A stretch of DNA of 64,000 nt from Streptococcus sp. WM07 (GCF_004570525.1 NZ_SPPZ01000001.1:1-64000); one strand, 5' to 3'; positions 24,606-34,751 are shown, counted from the stretch's first letter. A program made the numbers and translations. Notes: generated from the sequence alone by a model not told the origin.

Positions 24606-25358
24606 ATGTTATTAGAAATTAATCATTTAGAAAAGGTTTATCGAACTCGTTTTTCCAAAGAAGAAACACGCGCCCTTCAGGATGTTGACTTCAAAGTCGA
24701 AGAAGGGGAGTTTATTGCCATTATGGGAGAAAGTGGGTCTGGTAAGACAACCTTGCTCAATATTCTTGCAACCTTAGACAAACCAACCCGTGGTTCGGTG
24801 GTACTCAATAACCAGGATATTACCCAGATTAAAGAAGGTAAATTGGCAGATTTTCGTCTCCAAAATCTCGGCTTTGTCTTTCAAGATTTCAATCTCTTAG
24901 ATACCTTAACGGTTCAGGATAATATTTTCCTCCCACTAGTGTTAGCGCGCAAGAAGTTTTCTGAAATGGAGCAAGGCTTAGCTCATTTGGCTCCACAGCT
25001 AGGGATTCAAGACTTATTACAAAAGCGTCCGTTTGAGCTTTCAGGAGGTCAGAAGCAGCGGGTAGCCATTGCTCGCAGTTTGATTACCCAACCACAGCTC
25101 GTCTTAGCCGATGAGCCAACAGCTGCTCTTGATTATCGGAATTCTGAAGATTTACTCCATCTATTTGAGGCTATTAATGAGGCTGGCCAGACCATCCTTA
25201 TGGTAACCCACTCAGCTAATGCCGCTAGTCATGCTAAGCGCGTGCTTTTTATCAAGGATGGTCGAATTTTCCATCAACTTTATAAGGCTGGAAAGAGCAA
25301 TCAAGATTTTGCTAAAGAAATATCCTTGAATATGTCTGCCTTGTTAGGAGGTGAGTAG
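24606..25358 (+). CDS. BceA-type ABC transporter ATP-binding protein
   Basis: This is the ATPase subunit (250 residues) of a BceAB/MacB-like exporter or target-protection system for antimicrobial peptides. The Walker A is GESGSGKTT near residue 40, the Q loop VFQDFNL near 86, the signature LSGGQKQRVAIARSL near 143 and the Walker B LVLADEPTAALD near 162. I start at ATG 24606 (MLLEINHLEKVY), which has AGAGGAAG upstream, not at the longer frame that begins in the promoter. The permease gene follows immediately. Confidence 0.92.
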   Translation: MLLEINHLEKVYRTRFSKEETRALQDVDFKVEEGEFIAIMGESGSGKTTLLNILATLDKPTRGSVVLNNQDITQIKEGKLADFRLQNLGFVFQDFNLLDTLTVQDNIFLPLVLARKKFSEMEQGLAHLAPQLGIQDLLQKRPFELSGGQKQRVAIARSLITQPQLVLADEPTAALDYRNSEDLLHLFEAINEAGQTILMVTHSANAASHAKRVLFIKDGRIFHQLYKAGKSNQDFAKEISLNMSALLGGE

Positions 25359-27305
25359 ATGTTCTACCTCAAACTTGCCCTTCAAAATATTCGTAATTCC
25401 ATTCGTGTTTTTGCTCCATTTGTCCTTGCCAGTTTAGTTCTCTTTACGATTATCTCCTCCATGTTTGGACTTATGTTTAGCCCTGTGATGACATCAATGG
25501 GATCTGGAGCAGTTATCCTAGGTTTAGGGCTCTTTGTGTTGACTATTTTCAGTTTAATTATGGAAATTTATAGTTATAATTTCCTAATGCAACAAAGGTC
25601 AAGAGAATTCGGTCTCTATAATATGCTTGGGATGAATAAGAAAAAGGTTGCTCTGATTGCCAGTATAGAGCTAATACTACTTTTCTTGGCGATCCTATTA
25701 TTAGGATCAGTTCTGGGGATCGTTTTTTCCAATGTCCTTTATTTAATTTTTGTTAATTTGGTGGGTTACAGTGAGCTTCACTTTAGTGTTGATCCCTTAG
25801 CGTTTGTTTACTCAGCTTTCTTATTTGGAGGGATTTTCCTTGTTTTGGAATTCTTGGCCATTCGAAAAATCGGAAAAACAAATCCATTGATTCTATTCCG
25901 CAGTAGTGAAAAAGGCGAGAAGGAGCCAAAGGGAAATATCTTACTGGCTGCTTTGGGGATTCTAAGTTTGGGGACAGGTTACTACCTTTCCCTCAGTTCC
26001 AAAGAGACAGGAGTTGGAATTATTTATCTCTTTTTCCTGGCTGTTTTATTAGTAATTGCTGGAACCTATTTATTTTATATTAGCTTTATGACATGGTTAC
26101 TCAAGAGACGTCGGAAAAATAAACGGTATTTCTATCAACCAGAACATTTTATTACCACCTCTCAAATGATTTTCCGAATGAAACAGCATGCAACAGGTCT
26201 AGCCAACATTACACTTCTAGCGGTAATGTCTTTTGTAACTATAGCTACCACAACCTCACTCTACACAGGGATGCAAGGAATTACGGATAATCTTTATCCA
26301 AGAGAAGCGAGTCTTAACCTTATTGTTGAAAGTCGTGAGGAAGCTAAGGAAGCCTATCAACAAACAGTTCTTGCTAATTTCCCAGACTCTGCTAGAAATG
26401 TTGAGGACTTGCTGTTCTTCCAAACTTCGATAATTTATGATGGTGGTGAAGAGATTGCAATTACAGAAGGAAGTATTGCCAATTCAAGCATTAGCAATCC
26501 ATACTATACCTATGTGATTACTCAAGATGACTTTAGAAAACTAGGAAACGAACTTTCAAATTTAGATTCAAATCAAGTAGCTGTTATTCAAACTAGTCAA
26601 GAACAAAACTTGAAGAGAGTCAAATTAGAAGAACAGGTTTTTGAAACGATAGCAGGTCCTTTGGAACCTAAATTTCCAGGATTATCGAATACTTTAAACG
26701 GTATGGTACTTGTTGTCCCGAATGATGAAGTTTTAAACACTTTCAAAGATTTTTATAAATTGCCTTTAACCTATCGTGTCTTTGCTGATATTAGTAAAGC
26801 AGAGATTGATGCAGTAGCTGAAAAAGCAGGTGATGTAGCACTTGTTCAAGATGAATCTGGTAAGTGGACCGCAGAAGTCTTTCATATACAAGATTTTTCC
26901 AATATGCTATTAGGTTTTACAGGTGGTTTCCTCTTTACGGGATTTCTACTTGGAATTAGTTTTCTACTAGGGGCAGCTTTGATTATTTATTACAAACAAT
27001 ACTCTGAAGGTCACGAAGATAAGAAATCTTATAAGATCTTACAGGAAGTTGGTATGAGCCAGACGGCTGTTAAAAAGACCATCAATTCACAAGTCTTACT
27101 GGTATTCTTTATGCCACTCGGAATGGCAACCCTACATTTTATAGCCTCCTTGGTCATGCTGAAACAAATGCTGGCTCTATTCGAAGTGAATTCTTCAAGC
27201 CTGATTTATACGGTTAGTGCGGTGACTCTTTTGTCCATTGGTATCCTGTACTATGTCATTTATAAGCTAACCAGCCGCACCTACTACCGCATTATTGAAC
27301 GATAA
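25359..27305 (+). CDS. BceB-type ABC transporter permease
   Basis: The 648-residue membrane protein has FtsX-like permease domains, about ten hydrophobic segments in all, and one large extracellular region (about 300-520) between the middle and last helix groups. That is the usual layout of BceB-type permeases, which sense or remove peptide antibiotics acting on lipid II cycle intermediates. The N-terminal part contains QQRSREFGLYNMLGMNKKKV, a cytoplasmic coupling segment. It starts directly after bceA and precedes the two-component genes, from which a terminator separates it. Confidence 0.88.
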   Translation: MFYLKLALQNIRNSIRVFAPFVLASLVLFTIISSMFGLMFSPVMTSMGSGAVILGLGLFVLTIFSLIMEIYSYNFLMQQRSREFGLYNMLGMNKKKVALIASIELILLFLAILLLGSVLGIVFSNVLYLIFVNLVGYSELHFSVDPLAFVYSAFLFGGIFLVLEFLAIRKIGKTNPLILFRSSEKGEKEPKGNILLAALGILSLGTGYYLSLSSKETGVGIIYLFFLAVLLVIAGTYLFYISFMTWLLKRRRKNKRYFYQPEHFITTSQMIFRMKQHATGLANITLLAVMSFVTIATTTSLYTGMQGITDNLYPREASLNLIVESREEAKEAYQQTVLANFPDSARNVEDLLFFQTSIIYDGGEEIAITEGSIANSSISNPYYTYVITQDDFRKLGNELSNLDSNQVAVIQTSQEQNLKRVKLEEQVFETIAGPLEPKFPGLSNTLNGMVLVVPNDEVLNTFKDFYKLPLTYRVFADISKAEIDAVAEKAGDVALVQDESGKWTAEVFHIQDFSNMLLGFTGGFLFTGFLLGISFLLGAALIIYYKQYSEGHEDKKSYKILQEVGMSQTAVKKTINSQVLLVFFMPLGMATLHFIASLVMLKQMLALFEVNSSSLIYTVSAVTLLSIGILYYVIYKLTSRTYYRIIER

Positions 27306-27308
27306 ACT

Positions 27309-27345
27309 GAAAAGTCGGAGATGTTTTGTCTCTGGCTTTTTTAAG
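27309..27345 (+). terminator. terminator after BceB-type permease
   Basis: AAAAGTCGGAGA and TCTCTGGCTTTT pair over 12 positions, two of them G-U, with a 7-nt loop and a T run. Confidence 0.75.
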
Positions 27346-27400
27346 GGTGAATTTTCGGTTATCTTTTTGTTTTTCTGATAAAAGGTGTTAGAATGTCAAT

Positions 27401-28066
27401 ATGAAACAAAGTGTCGTATACATTGTTGAGGATGATACCTTCATTGTCGATCTTCTCAGGCAACATTTAGGTCAGAATCACCAAGTTATGAGTGTGAAGA
27501 ATTTTCGTGCAGTGAGCCAAGAAGTTGCAGAAATCCAGCCAGATATTATTTTGATGGATATTAGTTTACCTTACTATAACGGTTTTTACTGGACTACGGA
27601 GATTCGTAAAAGTATGACTATGCCTATTATTTTTATATCATCTAGTGATGACGAAATGAATGCGGTGATGGCTATGAATATGGGCGGGGATGATTTTGTA
27701 ACCAAGCCATTCTCCTTGGAAATTCTAGATGCCAAAATTGGGGCTTTTTTACGGCGGGTTCATCAATTTGCACCTGTTCAAGATTATAGTGTGGATGATT
27801 TTCATCTGAGTTTGGAGGGGCGCTTGCGACGGGGACAAGAGCAGGTACAGCTTACCCCAACGGAAACACGAATCTTGAAAGCCCTCTTTAAGGGGCAGGG
27901 ACAAGTGATCAGCAAAGAAGAGTTGCTCAAGGATTTATGGGAAAATGAAGATTTTATTGACCAGAATACTCTCAATGTGAATATGACTCGCTTGCGGAAA
28001 AAGGCAGCAGAAGTGGGTTTTGATCGTATTCATACTGTACGGGGAGTGGGGTACTTGATTAAATGA
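27401..28066 (+). CDS. OmpR-family response regulator, BceR-like
   Basis: The 221-residue protein has a receiver domain (acidic VEDD, phosphoacceptor Asp53 in LMDISLP, lysine in VTKPFSLE) and a C-terminal winged-helix DNA-binding domain (LTPTETRILKALFKGQG, NVNMTRLRKKAAEVG). It overlaps the kinase gene by 4 bp (ATGA). With the transporter just upstream, it most likely controls the bceAB-like promoter at 24507-24574. Confidence 0.92.
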   Translation: MKQSVVYIVEDDTFIVDLLRQHLGQNHQVMSVKNFRAVSQEVAEIQPDIILMDISLPYYNGFYWTTEIRKSMTMPIIFISSSDDEMNAVMAMNMGGDDFVTKPFSLEILDAKIGAFLRRVHQFAPVQDYSVDDFHLSLEGRLRRGQEQVQLTPTETRILKALFKGQGQVISKEELLKDLWENEDFIDQNTLNVNMTRLRKKAAEVGFDRIHTVRGVGYLIK

Positions 28067-29013
28067 TACGCTCTTTTCTCCGAGAATACAGAGTATTCTT
28101 TTTCGCTTATTTTTTGCTTGCAAGCTCTTTTTTGATTTTATTCTATCTCTACCAACTTCCCTGGCCTTTCTTTCTGCAATCCATCTTTTTATCTTGCACA
28201 ATCTTCATGATTCTTATGCTAAGCCTTTTTTGGAAATTTTTTCATCGAATAAAAGCCTTACAAGATGGAATTCATGATGTTGATCTCCATATTTTAAATA
28301 AGCCCATTGATCGAGCTTATTTAATGTTGCTTGAAAAGGAGAAGAATGAGGCTCGGCAAGAACTCTTGTCCTATAAAAAAAGGGAAGAAGATCTTCAAGC
28401 GGTGATCAAGTTATGGTCTCACCAAATGAAGGTGCCTCTCGCAGCTCTTTCTCTGATGACTCAGACCAAACAGCTAGATCCTCAAGGCGTGGACAATCAG
28501 CTCTTAAGATTAGACAATTATCAAGCTAACCTCCTGAACTATCTAAAACTTAGCAACCAGAGCAGCGATTTCCGCTTTGAAGAAGTAGAGGTACGTCAAG
28601 TCATGGTTGACTTAGTGAAGAAATACCGCACCCACTTTTTACATAAACAAATTGCTGTTAGTATAGAAGGAGAATGGAAACTTAAATCTGATCGAAAATG
28701 GCTCTCCTTTGCCCTCTCTCAAATCCTGGATAATGCCATCAAATATAGTCAGGAAAGAGGTTCAGTCCAGATTCAATTGGATGAGGGTGTTCGCATTAGT
28801 GACCAAGGCATAGGTATTCTGCCAGAAGACATCCCCCGCCTCTTTGACCAAGGCTTCACCGGCTTTAATGGCCGCGAACACCAAAAAGCCAGCGGCTTTG
28901 GCCTCTACCTAGCCAAGCGCGTGCTTGACCAGCTAGAACTAGCGATTGAAGTTACTAGTCAGGTGGATCAAGGAACTCAAGTAGTGGTGAGAAGGAAGGA
29001 GGATTGGACGTAA
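28063..29013 (+). CDS. intramembrane-sensing histidine kinase, BceS-like
   Basis: The 316-residue kinase has two N-terminal membrane helices (about 10-30 and 37-57) joined by a very short loop. It therefore lacks an extracellular sensor, as is typical for kinases that receive their signal from a BceAB-type transporter. The phosphoacceptor is His120 in WSHQMKVPL; N box ILDNAIKYSQ and G boxes ISDQGIGI and GFGLYLAK follow. It overlaps the response regulator gene by four bases. Confidence 0.92.
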   Translation: MIRSFLREYRVFFFAYFLLASSFLILFYLYQLPWPFFLQSIFLSCTIFMILMLSLFWKFFHRIKALQDGIHDVDLHILNKPIDRAYLMLLEKEKNEARQELLSYKKREEDLQAVIKLWSHQMKVPLAALSLMTQTKQLDPQGVDNQLLRLDNYQANLLNYLKLSNQSSDFRFEEVEVRQVMVDLVKKYRTHFLHKQIAVSIEGEWKLKSDRKWLSFALSQILDNAIKYSQERGSVQIQLDEGVRISDQGIGILPEDIPRLFDQGFTGFNGREHQKASGFGLYLAKRVLDQLELAIEVTSQVDQGTQVVVRRKEDWT

Positions 29014-29219
29014 AAGAAATACTAATTAGGGAAGACCGAACCTCGGATTGTAGCGATCTTGCAGAACTTTTTTACCAAATAGTCCGAAATTCTATTTTCA
29101 TAAACTGGACTTTCGTTAAAAAGTCTAGGGCTAATATCACAGAAAATCCATTTTGTTTCTCCAAAACTTTCTAAAGGAAATGACTCTTTAAATACTAGCA
29201 GATATTATTAGCTAAATAG
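29014..29219. other. intergenic stretch without recognised content
   Basis: About 200 bp of AT-rich sequence between the kinase gene and the following terminator. I see no open frame above about 15 codons with a start site, no promoter and no RNA motif. Confidence 0.5.
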
Positions 29220-29270
29220 AAAACAGCTTAGAATTACGTCATTAAAAACGTTGATTCTAAGCTGTTTTTA
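29220..29270. terminator. strong bidirectional terminator
   Basis: A perfect 15-bp inverted repeat (AAAACAGCTTAGAAT at 29220-29234, ATTCTAAGCTGTTTT at 29254-29268) has T runs on both strands. It can stop the two-component message and any read-through from guaA. Confidence 0.88.
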
Positions 29271-29302
29271 TCCAATAAAATTTCAAGTGAAGCCAGAAAT
29301 TG

Positions 29303-29440
29303 CTCGCTTTTGAATTTCTAAGCTCGGGATAACAAGGTCCGCAGTCCCCTCCTCGCTTTTGAATTTCTAGGCTCGGGATAACAAGGTCCGCAGTCCCGCC
29401 TCGCTTTTGAATTTCTAGGCTCGGGATAACAAGGTCCGCA
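29303..29440. repeat. three tandem copies of a ~48-bp repeat
   Basis: Units start at 29303, 29352 and 29400, each with CTCGCTTTTGAATTTCTA, then GCTCGGGATAACAAGGTCC and GCAG; units 1 and 2 end GTCCC. Copies 2 and 3 are nearly identical; copy 1 differs by AAGC for GGC. The third copy merges with the end of guaA, forming a perfect 12-bp inverted repeat (29426-29437 with 29441-29452) that covers the guaA stop codon. Confidence 0.85.
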
Positions 29441-29448
29441 GGACCTTG

Positions 29449-31014
29449 TTATTCCCACTCAACTGTTGCGGGTGGTTTGCTGGTGATGTCGTAGACGATG
29501 CGGTTAACGTGGTCGACTTCGTTGACGATGCGGACAGAGATTTTCTTCAGAACATCCCATGGAAGTTGGGCGAAGTCTGCTGTCATTCCATCGATAGAAG
29601 TGATAGCACGGATGGCTAGTGTGTAGTCATAGGTACGGCCGTCTCCCATAACTCCGACGGAGCGGACACCTGTGTTAACTGTGAAGTATTGCCATACGTC
29701 GCGGTCGAGTCCTGCTTTTTGGATTTCTTCACGGAGGATGGCATCGGATTCACGAACGGTTTGGAGTTTTTCTTCAGTAATTTCACCCATTACACGGATT
29801 GCAAGACCTGGTCCTGGGAATGGTTGACGCCATACGACTTCGTCTGGCATACCAAGCTCTGTTCCAAGGGCACGGACTTCGTCTTTGAAGAGTGTGTTAA
29901 GTGGTTCGATCAATTCAAATTGAAGGTCTTCAGGTAGACCGCCTACGTTGTGGTGAGATTTGATAGTTTGTGCGGTATCTGTTCCAGATTCGATAATATC
30001 TGTATAAAGGGTGCCTTGGGCTAAGAAATCGACACCGTCTAATTTGCGAGCCTCGTCATCGAAGACATAAACGAATTCGTTCCCAATGATTTTCCGTTTT
30101 TGTTCTGGATCTGATACTCCAGCAAGTTTAGAAAGGAAGCGTTCAGAAGCATCAGCTTTGACGATGTTAAGGCCGAATTTGCCTCCAAGCATCTCCATAA
30201 CTTGATCAGCTTCGCCTTTACGTAGTAATCCATGATCCACAAAGATACAGATAAGTTGGTCTCCGATGGCTTTTTGGAGAAGGACACCTACAACAGAAGA
30301 ATCAACGCCCCCTGAGAGACCAAGAAGTACTTTACGATCTCCTACGGTTTCACGGATTTTCTTGATTTCCATCTCAATAAAGTTATTCATAGTCCAATCG
30401 CCTTTAGCACCACAAATGTTAAAGACGAAGTTTTTCAAGAGATTAAAGCCATAGACAGAGTGACGAACTTCTGGGTGGAACTGAATTCCGTATAGGTTTT
30501 TATCAGCGTTTTCAATGGCAGCGAAAGGACAGTCTGCAGAAGTCCCTGTCCGAACAAACTGATCTGGGATTTCAGTTACAGCATCTCCATGACTCATTAA
30601 GACAAGCTGTTCTTCTGGTGTACTTGCAAAGAGACGACTTTCAGGAGTATGGGTTAATGGAGATTGACCATATTCACGATTTCCTGCTTCGCCAGCGGGA
30701 ACAACCTTACCACCCAATTTATGAGTCATCAGTTGCATACCGTAACAAATTCCAAGTACAGGGATTCCCAACTCGAAGATTTCTGGATCAATATCGAAGG
30801 ATCCTTCTTCATAAACGGAGTTTGGACCACCAGAAAGAATAATTCCAATTGGATTCATTTCTTTCACTTCTTGAGCACTGAGTTTATGGCTTTTTAGTTC
30901 AGAGAACACACCCATTTCACGCACACGACGTGAAATCAACTGGTTGTATTGGCTACCATAATCCAGAACAATAATTTTTTCGACATCTTTCATGTCAGGA
31001 GTGATTGTAGTCAT
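29449..31014 (-). CDS. guaA: GMP synthase, glutamine-hydrolysing
   Basis: GuaA aminates XMP to GMP using glutamine and ATP. The 521 residues have the class I glutaminase domain ([10 protein letters not shown], nucleophile Cys in [11 protein letters not shown], histidine in [10 protein letters not shown]) and the ATP pyrophosphatase domain ([12 protein letters not shown]), then the dimerisation domain ending KPPATVEWE. Length and sequence are those of other streptococci. The start at 31014 has AGGAAAGGG upstream. It is divergent from a GntR regulator, and its stop codon lies inside an inverted repeat shared with the tandem repeats. Confidence 0.97.
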   Translation of the reverse strand: MTTITPDMKDVEKIIVLDYGSQYNQLISRRVREMGVFSELKSHKLSAQEVKEMNPIGIILSGGPNSVYEEGSFDIDPEIFELGIPVLGICYGMQLMTHKLGGKVVPAGEAGNREYGQSPLTHTPESRLFASTPEEQLVLMSHGDAVTEIPDQFVRTGTSADCPFAAIENADKNLYGIQFHPEVRHSVYGFNLLKNFVFNICGAKGDWTMNNFIEMEIKKIRETVGDRKVLLGLSGGVDSSVVGVLLQKAIGDQLICIFVDHGLLRKGEADQVMEMLGGKFGLNIVKADASERFLSKLAGVSDPEQKRKIIGNEFVYVFDDEARKLDGVDFLAQGTLYTDIIESGTDTAQTIKSHHNVGGLPEDLQFELIEPLNTLFKDEVRALGTELGMPDEVVWRQPFPGPGLAIRVMGEITEEKLQTVRESDAILREEIQKAGLDRDVWQYFTVNTGVRSVGVMGDGRTYDYTLAIRAITSIDGMTADFAQLPWDVLKKISVRIVNEVDHVNRIVYDITSKPPATVEWE

Positions 31015-31150
31015 CTAATCCCTTTCCTATAAATAGATTTTTTATAGATTCCATTGTATCATAGTGCTTGCTCCTTGCCAAGGAAGCTAAATTAATTTGA
31101 CTTTTGTCTCAGAGACTTCTAAAATAGGAGTAAATAAAGGGGGAGAAGCC

Positions 31151-31849
31151 ATGCGACCAGCCTATTTGGAAATACACGATGATATTAAAACTGCTATTGA
31201 TCAAGGTAAGTGGGAGATTGGCCAGCGCTTGCCAAGTGAACGCGATTTGGCGGAGCATTACCAAGTTAGTCGTATGACTTTGCGCCAGGCTATTACTCTT
31301 CTAGTGGAAGAGGGAGTATTGGAACGTCGGATTGGGAGTGGGACCTTTGTTGCATCGACTCGGGTACAAGAAAAAATGCGTGGAACCACCTCTTTTACAG
31401 ATATCATTCACTCCCAAGGTAAAGAACCATCTAGTCAAGTTATCTCCTATCGTCGGACTCTTCCGAGTCAAAAAGAAGTGGATATTTTAGGTATTTCTCG
31501 AGAAGATAACATTATTCGAATGGAGAGGGTTCGGTATGCAGATGAAGTGCCAGTTGTTTATGAGATTGCAAGTATTCCTGAAAAGTTTATTAAGGACTTG
31601 CCCAAAGAACAAGTAACTAGCCATTTCTTTAAAAGCTTAGAGGAACAGGGATATCGGATTGGTAAATCAAGTCAAACGATTAGTGCAAAACTCGCAGGAG
31701 AGCGTATTGCTCATTATCTAGATATTCCAAAAGGTCAGGCAGTTCTTACGTTAACACAGTTATCTTATCTGGAAGATGGTCCAGCTTTTGAATATGTAAA
31801 AAGCCAATATGCAGCGGATCGATTCGAATTTTATTTTGAGAATGAGTAG
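31151..31849 (+). CDS. GntR/HutC-family transcriptional regulator
   Basis: The 232-residue protein has an N-terminal winged helix (LPSERDLAEHYQVSRMTLRQA, about 28-48) and a C-terminal UTRA ligand-binding domain (about 85-225, with VVYEIASIPEKF and QAVLTLTQLSYLEDGPAFEY). The effector is unknown. I use ATG 31151, which has GGGGGAG upstream; the longer frame starts in the divergent promoter. A regulator of this type next to guaA is conserved in streptococci, but the target is not evident from the sequence. Confidence 0.88.
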   Translation: MRPAYLEIHDDIKTAIDQGKWEIGQRLPSERDLAEHYQVSRMTLRQAITLLVEEGVLERRIGSGTFVASTRVQEKMRGTTSFTDIIHSQGKEPSSQVISYRRTLPSQKEVDILGISREDNIIRMERVRYADEVPVVYEIASIPEKFIKDLPKEQVTSHFFKSLEEQGYRIGKSSQTISAKLAGERIAHYLDIPKGQAVLTLTQLSYLEDGPAFEYVKSQYAADRFEFYFENE

Positions 31850-31945
31850 AAAAGACGGTTTATACTAGGAGTGTAGATTATCACGAACTAAGATTCTGAG
31901 GTTGAAGCTTGAGTCCAGCCTCTTTTCTGATATAATAGGACTGTT

Positions 31946-32278
31946 ATGGAAATTGAAAAAACCAATCGCATGAATGCTTTGTTTGAGTTTTATGCAGCTC
32001 TTTTGACGGATAAACAGATGAACTACATTGAACTTTACTACGCTGATGATTATTCCTTGGCTGAAATTGCGGAAGAATACCAGGTCAGCCGCCAGGCTGT
32101 CTATGATAACATCAAGAGAACTGAACGAATTTTGGAAGATTATGAACGGAAGCTTCATATGTATTCTGATTATATTGTTCGCAATCAGGTATTTGAAGAA
32201 ATTTTGGAGGCTTATCCCCAAGACAGCTTTTTAACCGATAAGATTCAATTATTAACAAGCATTGACAATCGAGAATGA
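31946..32278 (+). CDS. ylxM: YlxM-type signal recognition particle accessory protein
   Basis: The 110-residue protein is a helix-turn-helix (sigma-70 region 4-like) protein with [20 protein letters not shown] and [17 protein letters not shown]. In streptococci YlxM binds components of the signal recognition particle and modulates its activity. A TATAAT at 31932-31937 lies close before the start, so the leader is short and the ribosome binding site weak. ffh follows after 10 bp. Confidence 0.9.
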   Translation: MEIEKTNRMNALFEFYAALLTDKQMNYIELYYADDYSLAEIAEEYQVSRQAVYDNIKRTERILEDYERKLHMYSDYIVRNQVFEEILEAYPQDSFLTDKIQLLTSIDNRE

Positions 32279-32288
32279 GGAGAAAAGA

Positions 32289-33854
32289 ATGTTCGAAAGT
32301 CTAACAGAGCGTTTACAATCTGTTTTTAAAAATCTACGTAAAAAAGGTAAAATTGACGAAAAAGATATTCAGGAGGCCACCAAAGAAATCCGGATGGCTC
32401 TGCTAGAAGCAGACGTTGCTTTACCTGTTGTGAAAGATTTCATCAAGCAAATTCGAGAACGTGCTTTGGGACAAGAGGTTATCGATACCTTGAATCCCGC
32501 CCAACAAGTGATAAAAATTGTTAATGAGGAATTGACTCGTTTATTGGGTTCAGACCGCTCTGAAATTGAAAAATCTTCTAAAATTCCAACAATTATTATG
32601 ATGGTAGGTCTCCAAGGAGCTGGTAAAACAACTTTTGCTGGAAAATTAGCCAATAAACTGAAAAAAGAAGAGAATGCTCGTCCCTTAATGATAGCAGCAG
32701 ATATTTATCGACCTGCTGCTATTGAGCAATTAAAAACACTGGGTCAACAAATTGATGTACCTGTTTTCTCTATGGGGACTGAAGTTCCAGCTTTGGACAT
32801 TGTTAAAGCAGGTTTGGAACAAGCTCGGGAAAATAAAAACGACTACGTTTTGATTGATACAGCGGGTCGCTTACAGATTGATCAGCTCCTTATGCAAGAG
32901 CTAAAGGATATTAAAGAGTTTGCGCAACCTAATGAAATCCTTTTGGTAGTTGATGCCATGATTGGTCAAGAGGCTGCTAATATTGCGCGTGAGTTTAACC
33001 AGCAATTGGAAGTGACGGGAGTTATCCTAACAAAAATGGACGGAGACACTCGTGGGGGAGCTGCTTTATCTGTCCGTCAAATTACTGGAAAACCTATTAA
33101 ATTCACCGGAACAGGTGAAAAGATTACAGATATTGAGGCCTTCTATCCTGACCGCATGGCTGGTAGAATTCTGGGCATGGGTGACCTTTTGACTCTTATT
33201 GAGAAGGCCTCTCAAGAGTATGACCAACAAAAGAGCCTGGAAATTGCTGAAAAGATGCGGGAAAACACCTTTGATTTCAATGATTTCCTTGATCAATTGG
33301 ACCAGGTTCAGAATATGGGACCAATGGAAGATCTTCTCAAGATGATTCCAGGGATGGCTAGCAATCCAGCTCTGAAAAATCTCAAGGTTGATGAAAAAGC
33401 AGTTGCTCGCCGTAAGGCGATTATCTACTCCATGACTTCTGCCGAGCGGGAAAACCCAGACCTCCTCACCCCATCACGCCGCCGTCGGATTGCGGCTGGT
33501 TCAGGAAATAGTTTTGTGGAAGTGAACAAATTCATCAAAGATTTTAACCAAGCTAAACAAATGATGCAAGGGGTTATGTCTGGTGACATGAACAAGATGA
33601 TGAAACAAATGGGAATGAACCCTAATCAACTTCCTAAGAACATGCCAAATATGGGTGATATGGATATGTCCGCCTTAGAAGGAATGATGGGGCCAAATGG
33701 TATGCCCGATTTATCAGCCTTGGGTGCTGATATGGATATGAGCCAACTATTTGGTGGAGGGCTTAAAGGAAAACTCGGTCAGTTTGCTACTAAACAAGCC
33801 ATGAACCGTATGAACAAACAATTGAAAAAAGCTAAGAAAAAACGGAAGAAGTGA
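32289..33854 (+). CDS. ffh: signal recognition particle protein Ffh
   Basis: Ffh is the SRP GTPase that targets nascent membrane and secreted proteins to the translocon. The 521 residues show the N domain, G domain (GLQGAGKTTFAGKL near 107, DTAGRLQID near 190, TKMDGD near 247) and a methionine-rich M domain ending in a basic tail (KKAKKKRKK). The start at ATG 32289 (MFESLTERLQ) has GAGGAG upstream. It is in an operon with ylxM. Confidence 0.96.
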   Translation: MFESLTERLQSVFKNLRKKGKIDEKDIQEATKEIRMALLEADVALPVVKDFIKQIRERALGQEVIDTLNPAQQVIKIVNEELTRLLGSDRSEIEKSSKIPTIIMMVGLQGAGKTTFAGKLANKLKKEENARPLMIAADIYRPAAIEQLKTLGQQIDVPVFSMGTEVPALDIVKAGLEQARENKNDYVLIDTAGRLQIDQLLMQELKDIKEFAQPNEILLVVDAMIGQEAANIAREFNQQLEVTGVILTKMDGDTRGGAALSVRQITGKPIKFTGTGEKITDIEAFYPDRMAGRILGMGDLLTLIEKASQEYDQQKSLEIAEKMRENTFDFNDFLDQLDQVQNMGPMEDLLKMIPGMASNPALKNLKVDEKAVARRKAIIYSMTSAERENPDLLTPSRRRRIAAGSGNSFVEVNKFIKDFNQAKQMMQGVMSGDMNKMMKQMGMNPNQLPKNMPNMGDMDMSALEGMMGPNGMPDLSALGADMDMSQLFGGGLKGKLGQFATKQAMNRMNKQLKKAKKKRKK

Positions 33855-33867
33855 TGAATGGTGTGCT

Positions 33868-34563
33868 ATGAAACAAAAATCAATTTTTGTCAACCTGCTT
33901 AGTCTGTTCGGTTTTACAATTCTTTCGACTCTATTGTGGGGACTCATATTTGCTATGACGATAACTCCAGCAGAAGTCGAGATCGTTGTTGAACCCTTCC
34001 CTGGCGCTAGTTTTGTACTAGGGATGTTGACGATTTTGGTGATTTATAGTTTCCTTACAATTAGTGAGGCCAACCGTCTCTCGGAAAGCTGTTCTCAATT
34101 ATCAAGTAATATCCGTATTACCGAGGAACGAAATCGTCAACTTTTATCCAAAGCTAATCGATTTGTAGACAAGCATCAGGAACGTGAAAAAGATAACTTA
34201 AAAGAATTAACTCAGGGAATTCTTGTTTCAGAACAATCAACTACTGTAAAAGATCGGATGAAGTCTAGCTTGACAGAGAAACATCGCTCTTCCAAAGTTG
34301 AAACTTCGCGAGAGTTCGCCCAAATATTGGATGAGATTCCTGATTTAAATATGTCGCAAGCAGTCTCACGGCTCTTTGATGAACTATTTAAGAGTGAGGA
34401 ACAGCTAGCAAACTATCAAAGAGCTTACAACGAGTTTGTAGCTCACTATAATACAAAAATTAAAGCATTTCCTTTAAATTTTCTAAAAAAATGGTATCAA
34501 CCCAAAGAGTACTATGTGCTTGATATCGAAGACGAATTCCCAGACGAGTTATTGGGACTTTAA
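33868..34563 (+). CDS. LemA-like membrane protein
   Basis: The 231-residue protein has two N-terminal membrane helices (about 8-30 and 48-65) and a long helical, partly coiled-coil body. Its C-terminal part, QRAYNEFVAHYNTKIKAFPLN then KKWYQPKEYYVLD, has the YN-x-x-I-x-x-FP pattern of LemA proteins. Function of LemA proteins is unknown. It follows ffh after 13 bp and ends before a clear terminator, so it is the last gene of the ylxM-ffh unit. Confidence 0.65.
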   Translation: MKQKSIFVNLLSLFGFTILSTLLWGLIFAMTITPAEVEIVVEPFPGASFVLGMLTILVIYSFLTISEANRLSESCSQLSSNIRITEERNRQLLSKANRFVDKHQEREKDNLKELTQGILVSEQSTTVKDRMKSSLTEKHRSSKVETSREFAQILDEIPDLNMSQAVSRLFDELFKSEEQLANYQRAYNEFVAHYNTKIKAFPLNFLKKWYQPKEYYVLDIEDEFPDELLGL

Positions 34564-34570
34564 AAATATG

Positions 34571-34611
34571 AATAGACCCAGCAAGCGATTAACGGTTTGT
34601 TGGGTCTATTT
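34571..34611 (+). terminator. terminator after LemA-like gene
   Basis: AATAGACCCAGCAA pairs with TTGTTGGGTCTATT (one mismatch) and is followed by a T-rich stretch. Confidence 0.85.
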
Positions 34612-34722
34612 ATATAAAACATTTAGCGTATATTTCTATGTTGAGCTCTATTTAGAGATATTTTTGACTTTCAGAATAAATTTCACTAAATTAATTTATG
34701 TTAAAAGTTACCGATAAAATCA

Positions 34723-34751
34723 TTGACAGGTTTCAGTCTTTCTACTAAACT
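34723..34751 (+). promoter_or_regulatory. promoter of TcaA-like gene
   Basis: TTGACA at 34723-34728, 17 bp, TAAACT at 34746-34751. A TATAAT directly after (34752-34757) offers an alternative -10. The 110 bp before it, from the terminator on, hold nothing I recognise. Confidence 0.5.

Noticed and set aside
31865..32221. 118-codon minus-strand frame over ylxM
   Set aside because: Antisense to the conserved ylxM gene, no ribosome binding site, no recognisable domain.
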